From: Hyphochytrium catenoides
Lineage: Eukaryota; Sar; Hyphochytriomycetes; Hyphochytriales; Hyphochytriaceae
Length of the DNA: 48,463 bases
Direction: 5' to 3'
Assembly (NCBI GenBank): GCA_900088475.1
Contig: FLMG01000833.1
Span: 15,131-63,593, forward strand
Below the pieces are notes generated by a model that worked only from the letters and a program-made list of their open reading frames with translations, was not told where the DNA came from and made no database searches. Below are positions 11,632 through 22,946 of the stretch, in pieces (within the stretch, counting starts at the first letter, position 1; each line of letters starts with the position of its first letter). The position numbers and the translations under genes are program-made.

Positions 11632-12874
11632 GCTCGGAACTAATGAGGAACACAGGAGACTACTGGGATCCTTCTTTGAGAAATAGAGTGGACCACTGGC
11701 CTTGGAGGCCTAAGACAACGAGCGGAAGAGAATAACGATGTGCTAAGCTGTACCACTCTCTGTATAATTAGGAGGATGAGCTGCCTGCTACTGCCACTGA
11801 CTTCTTTGAGCTATGGGGATGAGGAGATGAAGATTGGCAGGCAGAGACGCAAGTAGAAACAGAATGAGAGAGAGGGAGAGAGAGAGAGAGAAAGAGGCGC
11901 CAAGTCGTGGTGGCAGCAGGTACCGAAGAGATGCTGAGGAGACAAAGACAGCTAATGGACAGGACAGCAATGAAGCGGCAGTTCAGGCAGCGGAGTGGAA
12001 GAGAGAGAGAGTCTTGAGTGAGAGACAGAGAGGGAGAGAGAGGAGGGCATGAGAAGCTACCCATAATATGTGTGAGAGGAAGAGAGAGAGAGAGAGAGAG
12101 GAAGAGAGAGAGAGAGAAAAACAGAGAGAGAGAGAGGAAAGGAGAGAGAAAATTCTGATGCTTGCTTGTCAAAACTGATGGGGCTTAAGCGGCCGTTAGC
12201 CGCTCTCTTAGACGCTGTCTGTTGGCCTTGGCTCGCTTGTGGAACCTGTGCGGCTGCAGGAAGGGCGCAGGAGCTTATGACTTATGAGGGAGGAGGCCAG
12301 GTCGTTGGATCTTCAGATCAGGAGGTCAAACAAGGCGGTGCAGAGCCATGGAAGACATGTTATTTTGATGTTGGAGAAGGGGAGGCTTGAAAGATGGTGC
12401 ACCGTTAGGCGCAGACAGACGCATGACAGCTAGGCGGTGTGCCGGGCTCCTGTGGGCTAATTTTGGGAAGACTAGTATCTCCCTCTGACATGACCGCTTC
12501 GGCAGCTGCGCTATAGCAGGAGCTCCAGGTGACCCCATACTAGAGCCATTGATGACATCTTTATGGCAATGACAGCATGACAGCAGCCTCCGAAGGTCAG
12601 CAGCGAGCGGAAGAATGGCCACACATCTGATGTGGAAGGGACGATAGCAGGCGACAAGATTTCGGTCTCGACTGCAGAATTGTCCCGGCAAACCCTAGTG
12701 TGACGCTGGCAACAAGGACGACATTTACGACCACTATGGCAGCTCTCATCACCTCCTTCGTCGGTGTCATCTGTCCTGTCACGCTCCTTTGCTGCACGTT
12801 CATAAGGTCAAAGAGAAACGACAGAGATTGTGGGTGTGAATCATGGGATATACATTATCATAGGAGTGTGTTCC
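11632..12874. other. Intergenic region with GA/CT tract, upstream of APRT and downstream of uL4m
   Basis: It contains an impure GA-rich tract at about 11866-12150. Open frames in the tract are low-complexity artefacts. Between 12170 and 12870 I see no recognisable coding segment on either strand. The APRT promoter should lie at the left end, just above 11631. Confidence 0.5.
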
Positions 12875-14652
12875 TTAGCCTTCCTGCTTGCTATCATCCT
12901 GCTTCTCAGTCCCGCTGGCCTCCTCCGCCTTGAGCTCCCAGAAAAATTCATCCTTCACTGGCTTCCCCATGTTCTCGCCTAAGAGCCGCCGCTGCAGCAG
13001 ATCGACAGCGGTGACTGTCAAGATCAAATTCTCATGTCGCAGGATATCATACACGTTGGCGCCCTATAGCAGAACTGTGAGTTAGGCCGCCGGATCTGAT
13101 CATGGCTCTGCCGCCCATACGTACCAGATGCGGGAGAAAAGACAATCGGCGGAGGTTCCGAACCGAGAGCTTCACGTTCATGTCCCGGTACTCTGTGAAC
13201 AGAGGTGACAACAACAGAGTAATCAGTGATCATGAGTCAGCTCAACGCGCAAGGGCAAGAATGCGACGGATCATTAAAAGAACTGAGTTAATGCAGCGCA
13301 CTCCATAAGCAGCTCACTCTATATGCAACTCAATCAAGCGGGCCTCACCATCAATCATAAGAGCTGTCCGCCACTTATATTTCTCAACTAATGCCGCAAA
13401 TGGCTTGACCTTAGGCTCCTGCATGCAAGATGGGACGAATTATGAGCCGCGAGATAAGCTGATGACTCCTCCATCAGAGAGTACCTGAGTTTCGAGCTTG
13501 TCAACGATCATCAGCTTGCCCTCGCGGAGTTTGGCAGACAGCACAATTCTCAAAGCCATTCGTCGCACTGTGTAAGACATCCAAGAGACCCTTAGCGAAG
13601 AGAGTTCTACCAACAGGAAACGTAGTGACGTGCCATTGCCCAGGACATACAAATCAATAGCATAGATATATAGCTGAAGAAGACAAACGCGCAAGGGCGG
13701 AGGAAGACGGATTGACCACTAGCATGACGACATTGGTTCAAAAGAGCTCACGGGGTCGGTATCTCACCTTTCTTGTTGATGCTGAAGGCAAAGCTCCTAG
13801 GACGAGGAGGATGTGCTACGCCGCCACCCCTTCTATTTGGAGCGCGAATAGATCCTACACGAGCTCTGCCTTGGCCCTTCTGAGGTAGGGGCTTGCGACC
13901 TCCTCCCCTAGAATGGTCCAGCAAGTCAGCCGGGAGCCTGCAGGGTGACGCAGTCAGTTATCCTCACCTGACTTCACTTCTATCCTTCGCTTTTGCGGTT
14001 CCCTTCCGCTTCTTTGCCCTCTGTGAGAGAAGTATGGAAGGTTGAAGGAGAAACAAGAGACGCATAAAGGGGGAGTGGGGGGGAAGGAGGGCGGCAAGAG
14101 CCATCGACAGTGACGTGAGGCAGACACGACAAGAAAAGACAGAGCTTTGTCAGCACTCTTAGCATAATCCGGCTGACATTAAATAGTGGACAGCACCTGC
14201 CACCGGACAACATCGTGCACAATATCTGTGCGAAGCGGCACTGCAAAGACTCTACAAAGCAACAGAGGTTGTTCCTCTGGAGTCAGTACGACCGCTTATA
14301 GAGAAGGTCAATGCAGAGCAGGGGTTACCTTGGATCTAACGTAATCTCTGCCACTGAAGGCTTTTCTCCAAAGAGATTGATAACGGGCCTTACAAGAGCT
14401 TCCGGCTTTGCGATGTCCACAGCTGGGCGGCACAATAGACACATACAAGATCAACCCAAACGTATTGAGGCCAAGAGCAAGCCGCCACTTACGCTCATAT
14501 TTAGCAAACTTATTAGGGTTAATGCGGGAAGGCTCCAAGATAAGGTTGGGTGGCAGCTCCTGGACTTGCGGTGCTGATGTAGCAAAAGCCCGCGCTATGA
14601 CTGTGCGACTGGCCAACTGATGGTTGCGCCCCAAAAGCCGAAGGCCGAGCAT
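12875..14652 (-). CDS. MRPL4: Mitochondrial large-subunit ribosomal protein uL4m, 9 exons, 303 aa
   Basis: This is an L4-family protein of the mitochondrial large ribosomal subunit. The exons, in transcript order, are 14652-14493, 14422-14329, 14251-14197, 14020-13968, 13907-13768, 13567-13485, 13418-13349, 13192-13125 and 13063-12875; every phase matches and the total is 912 nt. Introns are 60-200 bp. The N-terminus ([19 protein letters not shown], then [10 protein letters not shown]) is a typical presequence. The L4 core follows: [21 protein letters not shown], then the signature [20 protein letters not shown] (~residues 117-136), [41 protein letters not shown] and [18 protein letters not shown]. 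The GGGVAH version is shared with human MRPL4, favouring mitochondrion over plastid. The ATG at 14652 was chosen because it starts the transit peptide; the frame upstream has no better Met. Confidence 0.95.
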
Positions 14653-15710
14653 CCTCCTTTCGTTGCGTGCGAGGCGCACGAAGACAACACGTCTTTATCT
14701 CCCTTCCAAGCCGCCCTGACAGACAGCTGTGCCTGGCGTCGTTTGACCCCCCCGAGCTCTGTCACCTACGTGGCCCTGTTGTCCCTCTTCCAGAGCGAAG
14801 GGCTTCGCATTCTACGTCTCGGATTGATCTTCAGACAGAAGCTTCAGCCGAGCTTCGCAGCAGAGTCAGCAGAGAGCTGGCATTACCAATGATGTAGGCT
14901 CCATGCCTGCCTAACGGGTCCATGCAAGTGGGTAAGGCTTTCAACACGAAAGATGGTCCCAGATAAGGGTTCTCTAGCTTGAGAATATAAGCAGATATAT
15001 TTCGGATTAGAGATACTCTATTATCTGGAATAGATGAGACATTAGGAAGCTTTCGCCATTTCCAGTGGTTACTTTCGGCTCCCAAACGAGGACATTTAAA
15101 CTACAGTACACTGTAAGCAAACTTGTTGTAACTGAATATGTTTCCAGGATTTGATTCATTCGTAGTGGCGGATTCGGAACTAGCACGTTACGGAATGTAT
15201 GGTAGGCGGCGCTGGCGCTTCATTGGTGCCGCGCCGGGCAGAGCTTTGAGCCTCCGTCATCGGCTGGGCGATCGGAGCTCAAGAAACCTTTCTCCCACCT
15301 CCCGAATAGTCTGGCACACTGTCTGCAACAGGTAATCCTTTGTGCAAGTATATGTAGTCCTGAGAGCTTAGGTGGAGGGCCATGCAGTTGACTTCTCCGG
15401 TTTTGTAGTTGATAGACTATGGCAGGACCATTAGGTTCTCCCTTTGATGTCTTTTTTTATGGTTCTCAATCGCGCTCTCCATTACCCAGTTAGATGAACA
15501 CTAGCTGTCCTGCTGCGGTTTGTCTAAAGGATGGCATGAAGACGATGTTCTACAAGCCTTTCCTCGACTTACCAATGCGGTTGTACAGGCGAATCTGTCC
15601 CATGCGCGTCTTGCAAACATGGTTGTACAGGCGAATTAGTGCTTTCATCTAACTTAACAACCTGCCGTCTTCCATCGCTCCACCTTGTTGCACAGATTTT
15701 GCACAGAATC
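14653..15710. other. Divergent intergenic region between uL4m and eS19
   Basis: This 1.06-kb region separates two head-to-head translation genes and should hold both promoters. Short frames occur (for example on the minus strand at 14831-15085) but show no domain or consistent splice pattern. A 16-bp direct repeat lies just upstream of the eS19 start. Confidence 0.5.
15579..15636 (+). repeat. 16-bp direct repeat in the eS19 upstream region
   Basis: The sequence GGTTGTACAGGCGAAT occurs at 15579-15594 and again at 15621-15636, start-to-start 42 bp, ending about 75 bp before the eS19 ATG. It could be a promoter element or a chance local duplication; only the repetition is observed. Confidence 0.7.
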
Positions 15711-16309
15711 ATGGCTGAATCCACCGCTAGAGGCATCACCGTCAGGGACATCCCTGCGGCTGATTTCATTAAGGCTTATGCTGAGCACATCAAGCGATCT
15801 GGCAAGATCGAGCTGCCCAAGTGGGTTGACTATGCTAAGACCGCTCCTCACCGTGAGCTCGCTCCTTACAGCCCAGACTGGTACTACATCCGCGCAGGTA
15901 TAAGAGTTCTTGATCCCTTGTTCTGCTTATCACAGAGCGCTTACAAATCACACCTCCACAGCCTCCATTGCACGGAAGATCTACCTCCGCCAGAACATTG
16001 GTGTAGGTGCTCTTAGAAAGGTCTACGGCAAGGCTGGGCGCCGTGGCGCTCGTCCTCAGCACCACTACAAGGCTGCAGGAGGTGTCATCCGTCACATGCT
16101 TCAGTCTCTTGAGGCCATGAAGGTAATACTTTCAAGTCACTTTGAATCTAAAATTGTACGAGTTTGATGAAGCTTACGCGCTTACTTGATGCTACTAGGT
16201 CATTGAGATTGCTGAGGCTGGAGTCAAGAAGGGCGGCCGCCGCATCACAAAGCTTGGACAGCAAGACCTTGACCGTATCGCGGCTCAGGTGGCTCGCAAG
16301 GACGAGTAG
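15711..16309 (+). CDS. RPS19: 40S ribosomal protein eS19, 3 exons, 152 aa
   Basis: This is a cytosolic small-subunit ribosomal protein specific to archaea and eukaryotes, needed for 40S maturation. The exons are 15711-15897, 15962-16122 and 16199-16309 (459 nt, phases consistent, TAG stop). Family landmarks are the opening [20 protein letters not shown], then [16 protein letters not shown]-type sequence, [36 protein letters not shown], and the C-terminal block [19 protein letters not shown]. The length is close to the usual ~145 aa. Codon use is biased toward C-ending codons and AAG, as expected of a highly expressed gene and like VDAC in this window. The start is the ATG preceding AESTARG; the in-frame sequence upstream has no family match. 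Confidence 0.97.
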
Positions 16310-16952
16310 ACTTCTTTGTGATTCTATGACACTGTGCTATGACGGGAGATCTTCTGCCCCTGCAGAACCTGTTGGCAGACAATGCACACTATAAATTAAT
16401 GTGAGGTTTCGCTTGTTTGCCTTCGATTGACCTTGTCTGGCACCGTCGCCCAAGTCCTACGGGACAGATCGCGTTGTCTACATTTTGAAGCCTAAAGACC
16501 CGGGTCGTCACGCACTGTACCTTCGCTGTCTCCATAGAACTGTCTTACACTCAACAATCGTGCCCCTACTGCTTTATGGGACTTGTTGGGCTAGACCAGG
16601 TCCCCTGGGTATGACAAGCCTGAAGTGTACGATCCCCAATGGCCATCTGTATTCACGTCATCGATATCCTTATCCAGAGATGCTCCTAACCGCCCTCTTC
16701 TTGCTCCTGCTCGCTAGCCCTCCAAACTTCGGGCTCGGCTCACAAGCTGTAGAAGCTCACTATGTCGTAATGCACTCACGCTCATTTCCTTCTTGCTCGT
16801 CATCGAATGACCTCTGAATCCCAGATTTGGCCCTGTGCCCTGAAGTGAAAATAGAACACTGGCTGCCTTTATCAGCACCTAAGAAGACTGTTGTCTGTCT
16901 TTCTTCACGTTCAATTTTATGTTTAGCGACTTTTTTCTTCCTCAGTTGCTCC
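16310..16952. other. Convergent intergenic region
   Basis: This is the region between the eS19 stop and the DUF4460 gene stop on the opposite strand. An ATAAAT-rich stretch near 16391 may serve eS19 3'-end formation. No other coding segment is supported; the open frames present match nothing. Confidence 0.5.
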
Positions 16953-19027
16953 TTAGCTGGCACTCTCTCCACCTTCTGCCCTATCATCTTCACGCAGTAA
17001 GCTAGTAATGCCCTGTCTGTGCTCCAAAATTCGCGCCACCAAGGCTGCTGTCTCCACATTCAGCTCTTTTGTGAGCCTCTCCCTGTCTGTCTCTCCTGCC
17101 AATTGCACCAGCGAAAGGGTCAGTACCGTGTCCTCACAAGCAGAGGCAAAATGGCAACTTTTGAAAGAGCTTACCCTGCCATATGCGCTGCACGGTTTGC
17201 CTTACGTCAAACCCTAAGGTCTCCAAATTTCCAATGACGACTGAAGAGACGTAGTGCTTGGTCGGATCGTCGTCATCCATGAATGGAAAGGCTGCAATGG
17301 CCTCGCAGATCTAAGAGAGAGCGGAGAGAGGCATAAGAGAGAGGTCCTTACTAGTGATGTATGCGAGAGAGGCCAGACTAAAAGGAGGACCAGGCAACTT
17401 GGACGGGAGGATGCCGCCCCGATTACAAAGGAGCACGAGGCAGAAGAAGAGGGCAATGATCCATACATGAGAAGTGATAGACGGCGGTCGGTAGTAGCAA
17501 CATAGCAGCAGTTGAAAAGAGGGGATAGCGCTCCTCGTACCGGATCAAGCTTTCTCAACTTCATTTCCAGGGTCTCTTGACCTTCCCGCCCATTGTGCTG
17601 CTCCACCTTCTCGTCCTGCACCCCTTGCACCCCCTGTCCCACTACCTGACCCTTCTGCTCCGCCGGACTCTTTCCTACTTTGCCTGCTTGCACCATACTT
17701 TCATCCAGCTGAGGAGGGGAAGATGGAGGTGTGGTGGCGGAAGGCTTGGCGGTGGGCTTCTTGGCCTTGGGAGTCCTCTTCCGGGTGGTTGTCGCAGTGG
17801 TTGGGACCTGAACGACTTGGATGGCAGGCTTGGCGGTGGCCTGAACGATTTCCGCCTCATCATCGCTGTCAGATGAAGTGGGAAGTTTGCCCCAGGATGT
17901 CTCAGACCAGCGGAAGCGGTGCGGTAAGTTGCAAGCAATTAGAAACTCCTCGAAAGCGTGCTGCACCTTCTGCTCGAACAAGTGTCAATATAAGAACATA
18001 GAGTGCAAACGCCCTAGGCTAGCGAACCAGGCAAAGGAGACAGAGGAACAGAGGGAGAGACAGCAATAAAAAGAGGAAAGAGCAATTGTCAACAGCAAAA
18101 GAGCTGGCGAACGGCCAATAAGAGTCGGATATAGGCAGGGTAGAGCCAGACTAAAGTTACAGCTGATGACTTGAGAAAAGAAGCGGAAGGTGCAACGCAC
18201 CAGCTTGCAGTTCCCGCCCGTCGTATGTAAAGAGAGAGAGACGGTCTTGAACTCTCCCTCCTGCTCCGTGCGCAAGAAGAAGGTCAGTTCTTGCCGTTGG
18301 GCCGGTGGGTAAGGCGACTCGTCCTCCTCCAACTCGCGCGGCTTCTCCACAGTGTCCAGAAAGCCCATTAAAGACTGGAAAGAGCGATCATTTGCATCTC
18401 TCTGTTCTGGGTAGTTGTGGAAGAGATCGGGGTGGATCTGGTCGAGAAAAAGATGCGCCGAGAAAGAGACATAGAGAGAGTGAGAGAGAGAGAATGTGCG
18501 AGAGAGAGAGAGAGTGAGAGAGAGTCAGCGAGCCATTTAAGAAGTTAGGGACTGGCAAGAAGAAGTATTGCTCCTAGGAACATATGCAAGAGGTGGCAGC
18601 AGAAGGCCACAATAGCTCTCAAGGCCGTCGTGCTTGCCGCTCAGCCTCATCCAGGCCATTAAAGAGCAAAGGAGCAGCATCTCCTCTATGTGGCGGCGCC
18701 CCTTACCTTTAGATAAAGTCTCTTTAGGACACTTCCGAGGTAAGGGACCTCCTGCTTCTCATACTCACGAAGCTTGGCGCGTCTAGAGCTTCGAGACTCG
18801 CGCGGCGTCGGTACATTGACAGTGTTTTGCACATAGGAAGCCTTCCGCACTGCACCGCGTGTCAGAACCAAGGAGAGAGAAGGTAGAGCTGCACGAGGAG
18901 CAACAAGACGGGACGTCTCTCCTCCAAGGAGCGACGGACAATGAGGGCAGCCTGCCCTTTGACTTGTGCGAGCAGCAGCAGCTCGTAGCAGCGGCACAAA
19001 AGCCCTCTTGTGACTCAGCGTAGACAT
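16953..19027 (-). CDS. DUF4460 (TCAIM N-terminal-like) mitochondrial protein, 5 exons, 421 aa
   Basis: The exons, in transcript order, are 19027-18707, 18437-18201, 17969-17541, 17310-17175 and 17095-16953; phases agree and the total is 1266 nt. The N-terminus is Arg/Ala/Ser-rich (HKRAFVPLLRAAAARTSQRA) and looks like a mitochondrial presequence. Residues ~100-185 match the DUF4460 domain of human TCAIM: VLKRLYLKIHPDLFHNYPEQ, then NDRSFQSLMGFLDTVEKPRE and QELTFFLRTEQEGEFKTVSL. The HPD triplet at residues 109-111 resembles a J-domain HPD. A disordered Lys/Pro/Thr-rich linker follows (~residues 205-300). The last part (VVIGNLETLGFDVRQTVQRI and a helical tail) I do not recognise. No DUF4461 domain, the second half of TCAIM, is evident. 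The function is unknown; mitochondrial location is inferred. Confidence 0.85.
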
Positions 19028-19535
19028 AGCACCGCGCTAGCTCTGACGGAGGGCCGGAGATGGAGGAGCTGAGGCGCTTGGGCAGGGGAGCTCGCCAAGG
19101 AGATGGAAGGATGCGAGAACAGTAAAAACAAAGAGATCTGCCTTTCAGGTGCTGAGAGACGCGGGAGAGAGGAGTTCAGTGAGAGCTGTATGGCACGCTG
19201 AGAGGATGGTGAAAGACTCTTGGGAGGACAGAGAAAGAGAAGAGAGATTCTTGAAAGGGGAGGGAGAGAGAGCGCCTTCTGCTGCTGCTCCTGCCTGCTG
19301 CTGCTGCTTGTAACCCTCCACCACTGCCTGTCCAGGGAAAGCAGCAAGGAGGAAGAGACAGAGCACTGGCTCTAGGACGAGAGGACCTATGCAGAGCGAG
19401 CAAGAGAGGAAGAAAGAAAGAGTGAGAGAGAGAGAGGGAGACACGCAAAAAGGGAGAGAGAGAGAGAAAGAAAGAGAGAGAGAAAGAGAAAGAGAGAGAG
19501 AGAGAAAGAGAAAGAGAGAGAGAGAGAGAGACGAA

Positions 19536-19620
<85 letters not shown>

Positions 19621-20011
19621 AAGAGAAAAAAGCAGAGAAAAAGAGAGGGAGAAGAACAACAGAGAGAGAGAGAGAAGAGGACTGGTGACCAGGTCGCGAC
19701 CGTTACCCGCTCTCTGTCAAGGGTGAGTTCAGATCCAAGAGCCTCCACTCTCAAGGGCAGGACAGTGCAGGACAGGACGATCACCGAGCCTGAACTCTGT
19801 CTCGGCTCTCTCGGCCCTTTCCTTGGTCGGATGATAGAGCCTGCGGATCTGCAGACTTGGGGCCTCAATAAAGAGCTGCCATCGGAGAGCTTAAAGTGGA
19901 TTGCAAGAGGAAGAGAGCACGTGGGTTGTCCAAGCGTGAAGGTGTGTCCAGCTGGACAGTGGAGGCTGAGGTGATGATACGCTGAAAGGAAAGACAGAAA
20001 TTCATTCGAAG
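19028..20011. other. Divergent intergenic region with long GA tract
   Basis: This is the shared upstream region of the DUF4460 gene (minus) and the TilS gene (plus). Its centre, about 19421-19672, is an impure (GA)n tract. Large Ser/Leu-rich minus-strand frames spanning 19176-20045 arise from this tract and are not genes. Around 19270-19320 there is also a short CTG-rich stretch. Confidence 0.75.
19421..19672. repeat. GA/CT microsatellite between divergent genes
   Basis: About 250 bp of GAGA/GAAAGA repeat on the plus strand, the longest continuous purine tract in the window. It lies between two divergently transcribed starts 985 bp apart. Confidence 0.92.
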
Positions 20012-22946
20012 ATGAGAAGAGTTCTTCGCCACCTTCATGGGACAAGGCGCCATTCGATAGCGCTGTCCCGAGGCAGACCTGCAGTCTGTTTCCAGGTCCG
20101 CCACTTCCAGACCCAGCAGCCGAATGCTCAGAGTCAAGAACGAGGGGAACAGACAGAGTTTGTGTCAGACGCTAGAGATGTTGAAGCGAGACAGAGAGCA
20201 ACCTTCGACGGCCCAACCATATCCTCAATCGACTACCACAGGACAGACGAGGAGGTTCCTCCTCTGCGCATTTGCAAGGAGCTGACGAAGGAAGAGGAGG
20301 AAGCAGAGCCAGTGTCTGCTGAGGAGTTTGATGACTTGATGCAGAACCTGACGATAGAGACTAACGGCCCGCTGCTGGTTGCAGTCTCAGGAGGGAGTGA
20401 CAGTATGGCTCTATGTCTTCTGCTTCAACGCTGGGCAGAGAGAAAAAGAGAGATGGCGAAAGAGGAAGAACAGACGGACAGCCCATTACCTAGCCTCTTC
20501 GCGCTTGTGGTGGATCACGCACTAAGGGCAAACAGCGCGGAGGAGGCAGCCCTAGTCCTCAGTTGGTTGAAACAACGCGGGGTGAACGCTCGCGGTAGGC
20601 GCTTGGACTGGAATAACCAGCGTCCAACGCAGGCCAAACTTCAAGGAGCGGCCAGAGATGCACGCTTGGAGCTTTTCAAGAAGACCTGCCAGGAGGTGGG
20701 AGCCAGGTATTGCCGCGGAAGAGTAGAAGGGCTAGATCATCAGAAGAGCCAGGAAATGATGTAGCTATCCCACCTATGGAAAGACAGACAAACCTCAGAT
20801 AGCGCGACAGGGAGAAGAGACCCGCAGAAGAGCGGAGGGCCTCGAGTGATCAGTACAGGGCTAAGAGGGTAGCAGCGAAAAGAATGGAGGAAGGCACGTG
20901 CTAATGTTTCTGCTTGCAGGTGCATATTCACGGGCCATCAGCTAGAGGATCAGGTTGAGACAGTCCTATTTAGGTCAAGTTATTCCCTTTCCCACTTCCC
21001 TGTACTTGTGTCTCTCCGTTCTCTTTGTGTACTGCTTGCTTTCATACTTCTTGCGGTCTATGGGTACGTTGCCCTTCCTGCGAAGACTTGTGATTGTACA
21101 CTGCCCTTTCTCTCACGTTAGCTTCGCTCATCTATTTTCTGCTCACGCGCCATGGCTCACACTGCTGCACCGCACGCTGTCATCTTTCTGGGTTGTTCCT
21201 CTCGTAGACTTGCACGAGCCTCTGGCATCTCAGGCTTGGGCGGCATTCAGACGGTGTTCCCGCTTGATGCTGAGCTCAAGCTTGTTCGACCGCTTCTTTC
21301 CATACCCAAGAAGCGCTTGAGAGCAACATTGGTGAAGGAGTTTGACCAGGCCTGGGTGGAAGACCCGTCAAACTTCAACCTTGCCTTTGACCGCAACAGA
21401 GTGCGCAAGGTAGGTCGATTGGAATGCCTACTGGACAAACTCCAGTGATGGTTGGGGACATAGAGACAGCCCCTGTCTGCAAGAGACTCTCACTCCAAAG
21501 AGGCCGGGCGAGCAAAGAGCAGCATTCGGCCACCTATTCTCCTACTCTTAACCGGTTACCATGTAGGGAATTGAGATGATGACGAAGCTGCCTGGAGGGG
21601 AGAATATGATAGACAGAATATGTAATATGGCTTCTTTCATAAGGAGCATTACAGAGGAAAGAGAGGAAATAGGTAAGGTTCAGGTCAGAGTATTAGATAA
21701 ACCCGCGGGGCGACCCCAAATAGTGTTTGAGGCTAATGCTCTCATCATTTGCAGAGCTCAATTTGATCAAGCGCTATGCTTCGTACTCCCCAGACTATTT
21801 GGATGTGCGGTTGGATCTTAGCCCTCTGCTTAGACGCGAGATAGAGGACGATACCGCCGTGAGGAGTAAGTGGCAACGTCCTTTGTTCTCCTAGAGATCT
21901 TGCCCTTCTCCTTGTGTCTCCCCCAATCCTCCCCTCTAGTGTCCCCTCGTCTCCTCTTGCAGAATGATTGCTTACGGGGTGGGGTGCCTGTTCTCTTCAA
22001 CCAGTGCTGAAGCGCATAGTGTCAGACGTGACCAATCTGCATGAAAGCTGTCGAGATAGCCAATACTATAGTGTCGTTAGAGACCTCAAAGCGCCCAGTC
22101 CGGGGAAGGTATGTAGAAAGGAATCTGTTGAGTGTCTATTAGGTTTACTTAGAGTCAGATCAGATCCTTTTAGCACCCACCATCTTATCTTTGTCTTTCT
22201 TAGCCTGGGAAAGACCTCTACAAGGCGTCACTGGGTTCGGCCGTGGTAGGTATTTCTCCTTGAAGGAACTGTTCCAGTGTTCTGACACGCCAAACAGTGT
22301 AAGTATGATTGTGACCTTTTGTTGATCTTAATCGCCCATTTCCTTGCGAACCACAGATTCGTATACCTGCCTCCTGCGATTGGACACATTGTCAAATATA
22401 CCGCTCTTTGCCCTCGAAAGTTGCGACACAGAAGGAGCAAAAGCTTCTCCAGGAGCTGGAACCCGACCAGCCAATTGTCTGGGATCATCGTTTGAAGATT
22501 ACGATGACGGCCACCAAACGCTATCGACCAAGTGTTAGGATAGGAGTACGACCGATGCAGCCGTCGGACATACGAGCAGCCAGAAAGCTTCTCCGCCAGC
22601 CGGTACGAGGGCTCTGTCCTTACTGTCTTCACTTTTGTTTTCTTTGCCTCCACGATTCATTTAGGATTTGGCACTGCTAACTACTCAGTTCCTGCAGAAG
22701 AGTCTAAATGGACCTTGGAATTCACGGATGTTGCCACCAGCTTGGAAGGAGTGCTTGGCTGCTCTACCTGCCCTCTGTCTGGTGAATGACGGAGGGGAGT
22801 TCTCTACTGAAGGGCGTGAATTAGTCGGCCTTCCCATGCTGGGCCTCATCAAGCAGAAGTACGGCATTGAGTGCGAAGTGGAGGATGTGCCACGTACTCT
22901 GAGCTTGCTGGCCAATCACTCTATGACTCTAAAGGGGAACAAGTGA
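20012..22946 (+). CDS. tilS: tRNA(Ile)-lysidine synthetase, organellar, 9 exons, 602 aa
   Basis: This enzyme modifies C34 of the CAU-anticodon tRNA(Ile) to lysidine with ATP and lysine, so that the tRNA reads AUA; in eukaryotes this is needed in organelles. The exons are 20012-20706, 20920-20973, 21208-21409, 21567-21672, 21755-21865, 22005-22108, 22204-22245, 22357-22602 and 22698-22946 (1809 nt, all phases consistent). The N-PP-loop motif VAVSGGSDSMALC lies at ~residues 123-135, followed by LVVDHALRANSAEEA and IFTGHQLEDQVETVLFR, all diagnostic of TilS. The region LVRPLLSIPKKRLRATLVKE, then FDQAWVEDPSN, continues the N-terminal domain. The C-terminal part (RPMQPSDIRAARKLLRQPK...RMLPPAW) resembles the TilS C-terminal domain. 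The first ~110 residues are Arg-rich then acidic and probably contain an organelle transit peptide. Mitochondrion versus plastid cannot be decided. Confidence 0.93.

Noticed and set aside
19176-20045. A 289-codon Ser/Leu-rich minus-strand open frame
   Set aside because: It runs through a GA/CT microsatellite and overlaps the TilS start; composition is fully explained by the repeat.
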